DNA of 64,000 nucleotides, taken from NCBI GenBank assembly GCA_913009825.1, contig CAJVYQ010000020.1, forward strand, positions 1 to 64,000, written 5' to 3'. Positions within the stretch are counted from its first letter, which is position 1, and each line of letters begins with the position of its first letter. A model generated the notes under the pieces. The model saw only the letters and a program-made list of their open reading frames with translations, searched no databases and had not been told where the DNA came from. Both the position numbers and the translations under genes were made by a program. Shown in pieces: positions 1 to 8,280 of the stretch. The stretch comes from an uncultured Deferribacteres bacterium. Its GTDB lineage: Bacteria; Zhuqueibacterota; JdFR-76; DREG01.

Positions 1-1314
1 AACAAGAACTTGTTGGTTACACAAACGGAATTCATTAGAATATCTTGGAAATGTTATTAAAGCGTATCGATATGGAACAAAAATTCCCTCTTTATTGCCG
101 TAAGCCGGAGGGGTGGTGAACTATTACCAATTTCTCAGAATGTCCACAATTCTTTTAGTGGTTACAGTGGGTCGCTTGGGCTTGATGTACTTCCCCACCT
201 ACACGATCAGAAGAAATGATTCCTGATCCTCGCTACTATGAGACACTAAGACTGCCATAAGCCCATCTCCAGTCGCTTCGCGTTAACTATCGCTTCCCAG
301 ATACCTTGCATGCTCCTTTTTGTTCGTGGTTTTCTTATTCAGACTCTTTCATAAGGTTAGAGCAAAACCTTTCAAAAGCCAGGAGTTTGCCCTTCCCGGA
401 TTGGTACTCTCATGACCGCAATCTTGCAAGGAGACAGTTGGCTTTCTCCCGCCTGCGGACAGGCAGGCAAGTTCCCGGATTATCCCTGTGAAAATATGCC
501 CCGCTCGCAATTACAGACCCCGGTGGTGTCTTATAAACTCACCAAATCGCTTATAGGACTACTGCCTTCCGTGAGCATCAAAACCGTCGGCTTTGTCCCG
601 ATACAGAACATCGGGATTATCTAATGACCGCAACTATACATATTTCGGGGCTCGGTGACGCAGCCTGCATTCTTGATTCCCTCAGCTTCGCATTCTCATT
701 ACTGAGTTTACACGTGAGGTTCACTACTGCTCTGTTAGTTAGGCTTTGAGCAGGTGGCACTTGAACCGGATATGATCAGTTCGCACCAACTGGTTAATAA
801 TGTCGAATTTCATCCCGCTTACGAGATTCCCAGCGACCCGGATTTTACTTGACACGATAATACGATTGTTAGGGCAACGGTGTTTTTAAACGGCACAGGA
901 CAATGTTTTACTAACCAACTGATTTTATTTAATTATTTTTCGTGCACTTAAATTTCAAATCACTCAGAAACTTGTTGATTTGATCTACATCTGTTTTTTT
1001 GCGCTTACTCACTTTTCCCTGTTCTAACAAATTTTAAATATTTTATTCCGGAATTGCAAGATATTTTTCTACCCGGTCTGATCTAAATTTTTAGTTACTT
1101 TGCCATATTTTTACTGCTGCTCAATTTCGAAAATCATGATCTGTATCTTTGCCGTTGATGATCTCCGGCTTTAATGAAAAGCAACAAATATATTACAGAG
1201 TCCGCATAATATGTTTGAATATTTGTAAATTAAATAATGGAATTCGCTTTTTTATAAATTTGAATCTTGTGCATTTTGGAGCAAGATAATATCTTAAATC
1301 AGAATAAACAATAC
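1..1314. other. Non-coding stretch, possible decayed mobile element
   Basis: No convincing gene is seen on either strand. The two ORF-track entries here (61 and 70 aa) overlap each other in different frames, have no ribosome binding site and show no recognisable family. Reading the first 120 bases in the third frame gives a short protein-like stretch broken by stops, which could be the tail of a decayed gene. The first ~850 bases are richer in G+C and less simple than the AT-rich stretch after 850, so a remnant of an inserted element is plausible. It contains a small palindromic motif (GCCTGCGGACAGGCAGGC) of a kind that recurs inside family C elements near 4.0 and 53.9 kb. I could not identify an element. 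Confidence 0.35.
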
Positions 1315-1482
1315 AATATTGCAACTATTCAGGTATGCACGAATAATTAGCTGCGATCACGCTTCGACTAAGTTTATCCTGAGACTGCCGAAGGGCTCAG
1401 CATGGCTATTAAGCCAGCCTGAACGGAGTCGAAGGCTTATAACGTATCAAATAACAAGCATACCTGAATAGTTGTCAATATT
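1315..1482. mobile_element. MITE-like element, family A copy 1
   Basis: The ends are near-perfect inverted repeats: AACTATTCAGGTATGC on the left and GCATACCTGAATAGTT on the right, extending outward into AATATTG on both sides. The interior has no ORF and carries a smaller imperfect palindrome around GCTTCGACTAAG...GGAGTCGAAGG. The interior resembles, in opposite orientation, the copy at 58.15 kb (both carry a TTAGCTG..ATCACGCTTCGA segment). It lies directly upstream of the cytidylate-kinase-like gene, so it may separate that gene from its original promoter. Confidence 0.75.
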
Positions 1483-1536
1483 TAATAATTTTTATCTGCC
1501 AAATTTTTTTTCGCCCTGGATCGAAAGGAGCGAAAC

Positions 1537-2220
1537 ATGTCTGTAATCACTATTTCGCGGGGCAGCTTTTCCGGCGGAAGAGATTATGCCGAAAAGTTAA
1601 GCAGGGAGTTGGGGTGCCGGGTACTCAGCCGTGAATATCTTGCCGAAGAAGCCACTCAAATGCGCGTTCCGGTTGGTAAGATGCAGACGGCTATGGCACA
1701 CCCGCACCGGGTTTATCATCGTAAGGGAAAAGAGCGGGAAATTTATCTCGCCGGTATGACTCCATTGTTTTGTAAACATATTTTAAACGGCGATATCATA
1801 TATCATGGTCATACCGGCCATTTTTTGCTCACCGGCATTCCCCATATCCCGCGCATTCGTGTTTTGGCCAATCCGGAAAATCGTATTCTTTATGTCATGC
1901 AAACTTTAAAACTATCCCGGGAAAAGGCGAAGCAATATATTGAGGAGGTGGATAGCGGCCGGGATAAATGGGTGCGTTTTCTCTGCAATGTGGATTGGCA
2001 CGATCTCTCCCATTACGATTTGCTTGTTCATCCGGATCAATTATGTATTGCCAATGCCGCTTCTGCACTTTATCCGTTGGCAGATCTGCCGGATTTTAAA
2101 CTCACACCCGCCTCTGACGGGTGTGGACGTCATTTTGATCAGCATTGCCAGGGCTTATTTAAAACCTTAATTGAGCGATTGCAGGGCGATTCGCTGAATC
2201 GCCAATCGGATTTAGTTTAA
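1537..2220 (+). CDS. Cytidylate kinase-like family protein, C-terminus replaced by a MITE
   Basis: The 227-residue product begins ITISRGSFSGGRDYAEKLSRELG, which resembles the N-terminal strand and nucleotide-binding loop of the cytidylate kinase-like family (Cytidylate_kin2). The loop lacks the canonical GK[ST]. It is paralogous to the gene at 8281: shared motifs include YHGHTGHFLL, the RIR strand, the AIxYIEEVD-like helix and WVRFLxxVDW. The start is supported by GAAAGGAG just upstream of the ATG. The paralogue continues into a BON domain, but here the last 18 codons plus stop (from TLIERLQ) lie inside a family B MITE, so the native C-terminus is lost. It probably belongs functionally with the histidine kinase/TauE genes that follow. 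Actual kinase activity and substrate are unknown. Confidence 0.8.
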   Translation: MSVITISRGSFSGGRDYAEKLSRELGCRVLSREYLAEEATQMRVPVGKMQTAMAHPHRVYHRKGKEREIYLAGMTPLFCKHILNGDIIYHGHTGHFLLTGIPHIPRIRVLANPENRILYVMQTLKLSREKAKQYIEEVDSGRDKWVRFLCNVDWHDLSHYDLLVHPDQLCIANAASALYPLADLPDFKLTPASDGCGRHFDQHCQGLFKTLIERLQGDSLNRQSDLV

Positions 2221-2282
2221 AAATGAAAATCCGTTTAGTAATAAAAACAAGCTCAAAAATAAGAGAATCACTCAATTCAGGT
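2164..2282. mobile_element. MITE-like element, family B copy 1
   Basis: The inverted termini are ACCTTAATTGAGCGATT (left) and AATCACTCAATTCAGGT (right). Read on the reverse strand, it matches the element at 9214-9322 almost along its whole length, including the segments CTAAACGGATTTTCATTTTT and GGCGATTCAGCGAATCGCC. Its left half is translated as the end of the upstream gene, and the TAA stop at 2218-2220 is element-derived. Confidence 0.85.
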
Positions 2283-2366
2283 AAAAAGAAGAAAAGTTAA
2301 AGGCTATGTCTCCTCTCTCGGTGCATAACCATTTATTCTCATCCTCTCCGGTTTGTCGGGAAAAAG

Positions 2367-3896
2367 ATGGCAGATGAATCTGAAAAAAACGGTGCCGGAC
2401 AAACAGCGGAACTGTCTTCGGAAGAAGAAAAACAGGCGGAAGAAACCCAGCGGGCTTTGCTGGAACGTCCGCAGATCAGTATCCGTTTACGGATCACACT
2501 GAGTTTTTTATTACTTTTTATAATCCTCTGCGGTATGGGCATTGCCTCTTTCCTGTTCATAACGCAATTTGACAGCAAACAAAAATTCCTGGAAACCACT
2601 TCTAACTATGCTTTCGAAGTTCAACAGGCCCGGCGATACGAGAAAAATTTTTTCCTCTATGGAACCAATCTTAAAGATGCTTTAAGTAATGTTCAGGCTG
2701 CGCAAAATGTGTTGCGTTTTGACCGGGAAGATATGATCTCTGTGATCGGGGATGAAAAATTTACTGAAATGGAACAAAGCCTGAACCGGTACGAAGCGCT
2801 GCTCAACCGGGTGCACTCGTTGCATCGTAGTTCAAATCCCGCCGATAGTCTTAAATTAATCCCCCTTGAATCGGATTTACGCAAATATGGCTCGGAAATT
2901 CTTGCCAATGCATCTTCGGCCATTAACCAGGAACGGCTGGAGATTTACAGGCTGATTTCAACCGGGAAATTTGCCGTTGTTGTTTCCCTGATTTTTTTCC
3001 TTCTCTCCATCGGCTACATCATCAGTTTTTTGACCCGGCAGATTCTACGCCCCATCAACCGGGCAATCGAATACACGCAGCGGATTGCGGAAGGCGATTT
3101 TTCGCCGGTGAAACCCATGCGCAAATACCGGGATGAATTTTCTAATCTGGCCATGGCCCTCAATAGGATGATTCATGAAATTCGTGCCCATCAGGATCAA
3201 CTCACCCAATCCCGGAAAATGGCGGCCATCGGCAATTTAACCGCCGGTATTGCACATGAATTGAACAATCCACTCAATAATATCAGCCTGACCACCGAGA
3301 CGCTGTTAGAGGATTTTGATGATTATTCGAAGGAAGAAAAGTTAAAAATGTTGCACGACATTTTTGACCAGGTGGAGCGCGCCGGGTCAACGGTTCGGAA
3401 TTTACTTGATTTTACACGAGTGGAAAAACCGATATTTACTTCGGTATCTGTAAGTGAATTAGTGAACACTACACTGAAACTGCTGAAAAATGAATTTACT
3501 CTGAATGATATTCAAGTGGAACCGGAGATCGATAAGAATCTGCCGCCTGTGAACGGTAACCCCAAAAATTTACAGCAGGTTCTTCTCAATCTTCTTCTCA
3601 ACGGTGTTCAGGCTATGCCGGATGGCGGGACTTTAAAAGTGAAATCAACGCTGAAAAAAGATGGATTCATCCGGATTGATGTTACGGATACCGGAATCGG
3701 CATTCCGTCTGAATATATAGATAAAATTTTCGATCCGTTTTTTACAACCAAAGAAGTTGGCAAAGGAACCGGATTGGGGCTTGCCGTGAGTCACGGGATT
3801 ATCGAAAATCATAAGGGAAAAATTACCGTTTTGAGTAAAATCGGCAAAGGAACTACTTTTTCGGTTTTTCTTCCGTATCAGATAAATCCTTTGTGA
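2367..3896 (+). CDS. Transmembrane sensor histidine kinase
   Basis: The 509-residue kinase has an acidic, glutamate-rich cytoplasmic N-terminus (1-40) and a first membrane helix at about 42-65. An extracytoplasmic helical sensor region follows (about 66-198); its [16 protein letters not shown] motif is reminiscent of HBM/four-helix-bundle sensors. Then come a second membrane helix (about 200-222), a HAMP linker, a HisKA domain with H-box [10 protein letters not shown] (His near 296) and a HATPase domain. The ATPase motifs are N-box [11 protein letters not shown]1 [16 protein letters not shown] and G2 GKGTGLGL. It should sense an envelope signal and phosphorylate a receiver, most likely one of the two receiver-only proteins downstream (4097, 7893). 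The start ATG has only a modest ribosome site (GGGAAAAAG). Confidence 0.9.
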   Translation: MADESEKNGAGQTAELSSEEEKQAEETQRALLERPQISIRLRITLSFLLLFIILCGMGIASFLFITQFDSKQKFLETTSNYAFEVQQARRYEKNFFLYGTNLKDALSNVQAAQNVLRFDREDMISVIGDEKFTEMEQSLNRYEALLNRVHSLHRSSNPADSLKLIPLESDLRKYGSEILANASSAINQERLEIYRLISTGKFAVVVSLIFFLLSIGYIISFLTRQILRPINRAIEYTQRIAEGDFSPVKPMRKYRDEFSNLAMALNRMIHEIRAHQDQLTQSRKMAAIGNLTAGIAHELNNPLNNISLTTETLLEDFDDYSKEEKLKMLHDIFDQVERAGSTVRNLLDFTRVEKPIFTSVSVSELVNTTLKLLKNEFTLNDIQVEPEIDKNLPPVNGNPKNLQQVLLNLLLNGVQAMPDGGTLKVKSTLKKDGFIRIDVTDTGIGIPSEYIDKIFDPFFTTKEVGKGTGLGLAVSHGIIENHKGKITVLSKIGKGTTFSVFLPYQINPL

Positions 3897-3940
3897 AAGA
3901 ATCACGGACATAAAAATTGGGTTTTCGTTCAGGCACTAAT

Positions 3941-4056
3941 TAGAGTCTGTCCGAATTTGTCATCCCCGCATGCTTTTAGCGGTGCTCCTAAGTAGATTCC
4001 CTGCCTGTGCAGACAGGCCGGGATGACAATATCGTGGGTATTTTCGGACCGGTACT
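3941..4056. mobile_element. MITE-like element, family C copy 1
   Basis: Imperfect inverted termini TAGAGTCTGTCCGAA and TTCGGACCGGTACTA bracket a hairpin-rich interior containing CATGCTTTTAGCGG and CCTGTGCAGACAGGCCGG. The same interior occurs in the copy at 53830-53989. The preceding GGTTTTCGTTCAGGCACTA (about 3920-3938) matches the right end of the family C variant at 37214-37391, so an older partial copy probably abuts this one. The ORF-track start at 4007 of the next gene is inside this element and is not the true start. Confidence 0.65.
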
Positions 4057-4096
4057 AATTAAACAAATTGATTGCACTATTTCTTGGGAGGAATTT

Positions 4097-4486
4097 GTGA
4101 AAGAGAAATATGAAATCATGGTTTTAGATGATGAGCCGATCGTTTGTAAGAGATTGCAAAATCACCTGCAAAAAAAAGGATTTTCCGTGGAAACCTTTAT
4201 TACCGGTCAGGAGGCAATGGATCGTCTGGCACAGCACCATTTTCATATTTTGATTACGGATCTGAAAATGAGCGGCGCCGAAGGGATTGAAGTGATCCGG
4301 TTTGCCGGGAAACATTCTCACCGGATAAAAACAATTGTTATTTCCGGTTTTGCAACCAACGAGACGGCTGACGAGGCCTTTAAAGCCGGCGCCGTCGAAT
4401 TTATTGCCAAACCGTTTAAATTAAGTCAAATCAGGAAACTTGTGGAACAATTGGCAGCGGAAATCCGCCTGGAAAATAAATTATAA
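4097..4486 (+). CDS. Single-domain response regulator (receiver only)
   Basis: The 129-residue CheY-like receiver has no output domain. It has the acidic pocket (MVLDDEP), phosphoacceptor Asp in LITDLKMSG, the conserved Ser/Thr region VISGFATNE and the Lys in FIAKPFKL. I start it at the GTG at 4097 because GGGAGGA sits just upstream and the protein then aligns with the 127-residue paralogue at 7893. The longer ORF-track start would translate a MITE. It lies between the histidine kinase and the first TauE gene, and probably relays phosphate from that kinase to an unlinked or later partner, since it has no DNA-binding domain. Confidence 0.88.
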   Translation: MKEKYEIMVLDDEPIVCKRLQNHLQKKGFSVETFITGQEAMDRLAQHHFHILITDLKMSGAEGIEVIRFAGKHSHRIKTIVISGFATNETADEAFKAGAVEFIAKPFKLSQIRKLVEQLAAEIRLENKL

Positions 4487-4736
4487 TATGAGTAAATAAT
4501 TTCCGGTTAGGTTTTTTCAATTGGCAACATGGTCAAAAAAGAGAACCAAAGCGGTGTTTGCTATTCCGCCCCGTGGTGAACCACGGGGCTAATAATAGAA
4601 AGGACGCTGAAGCGTCCTACGTTGTGAGCGCTATTTATGGCGCTTCCTATTCTTAGTCCCGTAGTTTACTGCGGGACGGGTTTTGTAAATTACGGGGCTG
4701 CAAAAACCTAACCGGAAATAACTGAATATGAGTAAA
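4485..4736. mobile_element. MITE-like element, family D, with 12-bp direct repeats
   Basis: Inverted ends ATTTCCGGTTAGGTTTTT and AAAAACCTAACCGGAAAT enclose three internal hairpins: CCCCGTGGTGAACCACGGGG, GGACGCTGAAGCGTCC, and a GTCCCGTAGTTTACTGCGGGAC palindrome. Identical 12-base direct repeats AATATGAGTAAA lie just outside each end (4485-4496 and 4725-4736), as expected for a target-site duplication, although short spacers separate them from the termini. The left repeat overlaps the stop codon of the receiver gene. The element separates this gene from the TauE gene. Confidence 0.65.
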
Positions 4737-4744
4737 CGGAAATC

Positions 4745-5674
4745 ATGGAAATTCATCTTTATTTACCCATTGCGGAAGTTAGCGTAAATATTTTTACATT
4801 ACTTGGCTTAGGGCTGCTGGTTGGTTTTCTCTCCGGGCTGTTTGGCGTAGGTGGCGGATTTTTGTTAACGCCGCTGCTGATCATGATCGGCATTCCGCCC
4901 ACCGTGGCGGCGGCCTCCGATTCCAATCAGATTGTTGCCGCATCGTCTTCCGGAATGTATGCCCATCTGCGTAAGGGAAATGTGGATATTAAAATGGGCG
5001 TGCTGTTGTTGCTGGGCGGAATCGCAGGCGGTACCGCTGGGGTTCAGATCATCAAGATTTTACGTCAGACCGGCAATGCGGATTTCCTGATTAAAATTTG
5101 CTATGTGGTCATGTTGGGCACGGTCGGTGCGTATATGTTTCAGGAAAGTCTGCGTAATTTGCGGCCGAGAGCCGCCGGGCGCTTAGTGATTGAAGAGGAG
5201 AAAGAGGGCTGGTTCGGTAAATTAAACCGTGCATTGCCGTTCAACATCTATTTTGAAAAGTCTGGAACCAGCATGTCTGTTTTTCTGCCGTTGCTTTTCG
5301 GCATTTTGGTGGGTGTTTTATCGGCGATTATGGGTGTAGGCGGCGGTTTTATCATGGTTCCGGTGATGGTTTATATGCTGCGCATGCCCATGCATGTGGT
5401 TGTAGGAACCAGTCTGTTTCAAATTTTGTTTACTTGTATGAATGTCACGTTCATGCAGGCCTATACCAACCATACAGTTGATTTTGTAATGGCACTTATT
5501 TTGTTACTGGGTTCCACAGCCGGAGCACAGCTTGGCGCCAGGGTAAGCGATAAATTAAAAGCGGATCATTTAAAAATTTTACTATCGATTATTGTCCTCC
5601 TTGTTATGTTTAAAATGCTTTTCGATTTGCTGTTAAAACCGGATCTGCTTCTTGGATTTAAGGGGATGCATTGA
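4745..5674 (+). CDS. TauE/SafE family anion permease, first copy
   Basis: The 309-residue integral membrane protein shows the two-repeat architecture of the sulfite exporter TauE/SafE family. Each half carries a glycine-rich signature: GLFGVGGGFLLTPLLI near residue 38 and AIMGVGGGFIMVPVMV near 198. I count roughly eight hydrophobic segments, separated by a charged central loop (about 140-170) that includes EEEKEGWFGK. Members of this family export sulfite, sulfoacetate or related anions across the inner membrane, but the substrate here is unknown. A near-identical paralogue follows at 6132; the blocks ASDSNQIVAA and GNVDIKxGxLLLxGG are shared. The start ATG follows a family D element and lacks a strong ribosome site. 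Confidence 0.88.
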   Translation: MEIHLYLPIAEVSVNIFTLLGLGLLVGFLSGLFGVGGGFLLTPLLIMIGIPPTVAAASDSNQIVAASSSGMYAHLRKGNVDIKMGVLLLLGGIAGGTAGVQIIKILRQTGNADFLIKICYVVMLGTVGAYMFQESLRNLRPRAAGRLVIEEEKEGWFGKLNRALPFNIYFEKSGTSMSVFLPLLFGILVGVLSAIMGVGGGFIMVPVMVYMLRMPMHVVVGTSLFQILFTCMNVTFMQAYTNHTVDFVMALILLLGSTAGAQLGARVSDKLKADHLKILLSIIVLLVMFKMLFDLLLKPDLLLGFKGMH

Positions 5675-5754
5675 AAAGTGTAAATTTAAAGTGAATGGAA
5701 TAGTTTAATGGTTTATAACATTTTAGTTCATTGAAATTGTTAATTCAGTTTCTT

Positions 5755-6097
5755 ACATAAGATAGATGCTTCGACTCCATTCCGGCAAAAACCACCGGAA
5801 CTTCCTGCCTGCGGCGGACACGCGCTCGACATGACATGTTCACCCTGAGCGCGTGTCCCGATGGTTTTTATCGGGATAAAGTTGAAGGGTCTACTTGTTC
5901 CTTCTAATCACAACTAAGTTATTTTCAAAGAACTAAAGTGTTACAGTTGTTTGAAAAACGGTGACTATTCAGTGTTTAAATAATGCGGGAACGAAACCCT
6001 GAAAATATTGAAAAGCGATATTCCTGCTCCCCACTTCCGTGAGGATAAACTTTACGGGAATGACAGAAAAGCGGAGTTTTCGCTCAGACGTTAAAAA
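5755..6097. repeat. Mosaic of decayed inverted-repeat elements
   Basis: The gap between the two TauE genes contains no gene. It is a patchwork. A GCTTCGACTCCATTCCGGC...GAAGGGTC hairpin-type repeat lies at about 5768-5892. A single family F terminus, CAAAGAACTAAAGTGTTAC, is at about 5926-5945. A degenerate family A end (GTGACTATTCAGTG) follows, then a family C-like segment with GGGAATGACAGAAAAGCGG close to the right end of the element at 37214-37391. The upstream codons of ORF 6039 lie in this last segment and are not part of the gene. Confidence 0.55.
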
Positions 6098-6131
6098 TCC
6101 GTTGACGGTTGCATACTATAATGAGGAAAAC

Positions 6132-7061
6132 ATGGGTATCCATCTCTATTTACCGATAGCAGGAGTCAGTATATCCGCCTTTGCATTGTTGGGGATAGGG
6201 ATTATCGTCGGGTTGATTTCCGGCCTGTTTGGTGTGGGCGGCGGATTTCTATTGACGCCCCTGCTGATTATGATGGGGATTCCGCCAACCATCGCAGCGG
6301 CTTCGGATTCCAACCAGATTGTGGCGGCAACAACTTCCGGAACGTACGCTCATTGGCGGTTGGGGAATGTGGATATTAAATTAGGCTTGTTGCTTCTTGT
6401 GGGTGGGTTTTTCGGCAGCAGTATCGGTGTGGAAATCATTAAGATGCTGCGCAGAGTGGGGAATGCGGATTTTCTGATCAAAATCTGTTATGTGGTTATT
6501 TTAGGTGTCGTCGGCTCGTACATGTTTATGGAAAGCCTGAATAGTTTGAAGAGCAGACCATTCCGAAAAGAGAAAGCCAAACCGGTAGTAACCGGCCGGT
6601 TTGAAAAATTTTCCGGGATTCTGCCGTTAAAAATAAATTTTGAAAAATCAGGTGTCACCATGTCTGTTTTTCTGCCGGTTATCATCGGTTTTATAATCGG
6701 TATGCTTGCTGCCATTATGGGGTTGGGGGGCGGGTTTATCATGGTGCCTGCTCTGATTTATCTGCTCAGGATTCCCATGCACGTGGTTGTGGGAACCAAT
6801 TTATTTCAGGAAATTTTTCTCTGTATAAATGTAACATTTATGCAGGCCTCCCTGAATCATACGGTGGATTTTATCCTTGCGCTTGTTCTGTTGTTGGGTT
6901 CAACCATAGGCGCGCAATTCGGCGCCCGCCTGAGTCACCGGCTCAAAGCGGATCAATTAAAAATTTTATTGGCAACCATTATTCTCTTCGTGATGTCCGA
7001 TATGTTGATCCGGCTAATCTCGAAGCCTGAAACCATACTCTCCATTAAAGGAGCTTTTTGA
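6132..7061 (+). CDS. TauE/SafE family anion permease, second copy
   Basis: The 309-residue polytopic membrane protein is paralogous to the gene at 4745. It has the same length from this start, the same two signatures (GLFGVGGGFLLTPLLI and AIMGLGGGFIMVPALI) and a matching central charged loop. I choose the ATG at 6132 (MGIHLYLP) because it aligns with the first copy. The ORF-track extension to 6039 would read through repeat sequence. The stop codon overlaps the next start in TGATG, which implies translational coupling with the TIGR02186-type gene. Two adjacent copies could form a heteromeric transporter or have split substrates; the sequence does not decide this. Confidence 0.9.
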   Translation: MGIHLYLPIAGVSISAFALLGIGIIVGLISGLFGVGGGFLLTPLLIMMGIPPTIAAASDSNQIVAATTSGTYAHWRLGNVDIKLGLLLLVGGFFGSSIGVEIIKMLRRVGNADFLIKICYVVILGVVGSYMFMESLNSLKSRPFRKEKAKPVVTGRFEKFSGILPLKINFEKSGVTMSVFLPVIIGFIIGMLAAIMGLGGGFIMVPALIYLLRIPMHVVVGTNLFQEIFLCINVTFMQASLNHTVDFILALVLLLGSTIGAQFGARLSHRLKADQLKILLATIILFVMSDMLIRLISKPETILSIKGAF

Positions 7062-7861
7062 TGGAATTTACAAAAAAACTGACAATTCCGACACTTCTGT
7101 TTTCTGTTCTTTATTTGATTTATCCGGCGGTGCCTGTGCTGTACGCCCGGGATTCAACTACGGTTCAAAATATGAAGTTGCAAGTACAGCCCGGTGAAAT
7201 TAAAATTTCCGGTTTTTATCACGGATCAAAATTTAATGTTGAAATTTTTGTGCCGGCACATTATGAAATAGCCGTGAAGTTTGCGGGGAAGCCCACTACA
7301 ATTGTGTTGGAAAGAAAGGGACGAAAGGGAATTTTCTGGCTTAATGTGGATGAAATAACTTTGAAAAATACCCCGCAAGCGTACATGCTTTTCTTCTCGG
7401 AAAAACTTTCCGATATGGCGCCAAAGGATACCATACTCTCACTGGGATTGGGGTATGATGCCTTGAGCCGGCAGATTGAAGGAACAGGAGGGCAGATCGA
7501 AAAACGGGAGATGCTGACTGAATTTTTCAGATTCAAAGAAAAAAGTAAATTGTATCATATCTCAAACGAAATGTTACAGCCGGAAAATTCGTCGGATCCG
7601 TTTGAACGCTACTCATTCCTCATTCCGGTTAATTCCGCCATGCCTGTCGGCGAATATCAGGTCGTTGTCTATTTCTTCAAAGATGGAAAATGTGCAAAAA
7701 AACTGAGTGATACTCTGACCATTCAAAAAGTTGGTTTTGTTAAGTTTGTCTTCGACATGGCTTTGGAGCACGCCGCTTTATACGGTGTACTTGCTATATT
7801 GATTGCTGTGGTCGCAGGATTTTCAATCGGCATTTTGTTCAATTTTTTAAAGAAAAAATAA
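7061..7861 (+). CDS. TIGR02186-type (Alph_Pro_TM) membrane protein
   Basis: The 266-residue protein has an N-terminal signal or membrane segment (about 6-27, ending near VLYARDS), a largely beta extracytoplasmic region and one C-terminal membrane helix (about 240-263) followed by KKK. The motif VQPGEIKISGFYHGSKFNVEIFVP is characteristic of the TIGR02186/Alph_Pro_TM family, which I recall as often lying next to TauE/SafE genes. Its role is not established; an accessory periplasmic domain for the permease is a reasonable inference. The ORF track starts at a TTG at 7058, but the ATG at 7061 overlaps the preceding stop by one base and has AAAGGAG at good spacing. Confidence 0.8.
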   Translation: MEFTKKLTIPTLLFSVLYLIYPAVPVLYARDSTTVQNMKLQVQPGEIKISGFYHGSKFNVEIFVPAHYEIAVKFAGKPTTIVLERKGRKGIFWLNVDEITLKNTPQAYMLFFSEKLSDMAPKDTILSLGLGYDALSRQIEGTGGQIEKREMLTEFFRFKEKSKLYHISNEMLQPENSSDPFERYSFLIPVNSAMPVGEYQVVVYFFKDGKCAKKLSDTLTIQKVGFVKFVFDMALEHAALYGVLAILIAVVAGFSIGILFNFLKKK

Positions 7862-7892
7862 CCGTCCGGTTGGTATAACCGAGGGAAGTTCA

Positions 7893-8276
7893 ATGGTCAA
7901 AAAAATCCATATTATGGTGATTGACGATGAAAATATTGTTGTCACCCGGCTGAAGGCCTCTTTGGAAAAATATGGCTATGTGGTGAAAGTTTTTACCCAT
8001 AGCGAGCAAGCGTTGCAGGAGCTTTCACGACATCATTTTGATATGATAGTTACCGATTTGAAAATGCCCGGTGTGGATGGAATGGAAATCTTTCGCTATG
8101 CGCATACCCATTTTCCGGAGATAAAAATCATTATCATTTCCGGCTTTGCTACGGTGGAAACCGCTAAAGAGGCATTTAAAAAAGGAGTGTACGATTTTTT
8201 CGTCAAACCGTTTCGTATTAGTCAATTGCGTGATATTGTCAATAAAGCAGTAGAAGAATTGCAAAATAAAGGGTGA
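7893..8276 (+). CDS. Single-domain response regulator (receiver only), second copy
   Basis: The 127-residue CheY-like receiver begins HIMVIDDENIVVTRL. It has the phosphoacceptor Asp in IVTDLKMPGVDG, ISGFATVETAKEAF, and the conserved Lys in FFVKPFRISQL. It is clearly paralogous to the receiver at 4097: both share HHF(H/D)(I/M)xxTDLKM, SGFAT.ET and KPF(K/R)xSQxR. A good ribosome site (GAGGGAAG) precedes the ATG. It ends four bases before the next gene, so the two are cotranscribed. Without an output domain it must act through protein contacts or as a phosphorelay intermediate. Confidence 0.9.
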   Translation: MVKKIHIMVIDDENIVVTRLKASLEKYGYVVKVFTHSEQALQELSRHHFDMIVTDLKMPGVDGMEIFRYAHTHFPEIKIIIISGFATVETAKEAFKKGVYDFFVKPFRISQLRDIVNKAVEELQNKG

Positions 8277-8280
8277 AATT

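Noticed and set aside
306-624. Two short ORFs (61 and 70 aa)
   Set aside because: They overlap in different frames, lack ribosome sites and show no family pattern; the area reads as non-coding.
4007-4096. N-terminal extension of the first receiver gene
   Set aside because: It translates a family C element. The GTG at 4097 has a strong ribosome site and aligns with the paralogue.
4499-4719. Possible riboswitch upstream of the TauE gene because of its stacked hairpins
   Set aside because: The inverted termini, the direct repeats outside and related hairpins in the element at 35565 fit a mobile repeat better than a regulatory RNA.
6039-6131. N-terminal extension of the second TauE gene
   Set aside because: It is repeat-derived; starting at 6132 gives the same length and N-terminus as the first copy.
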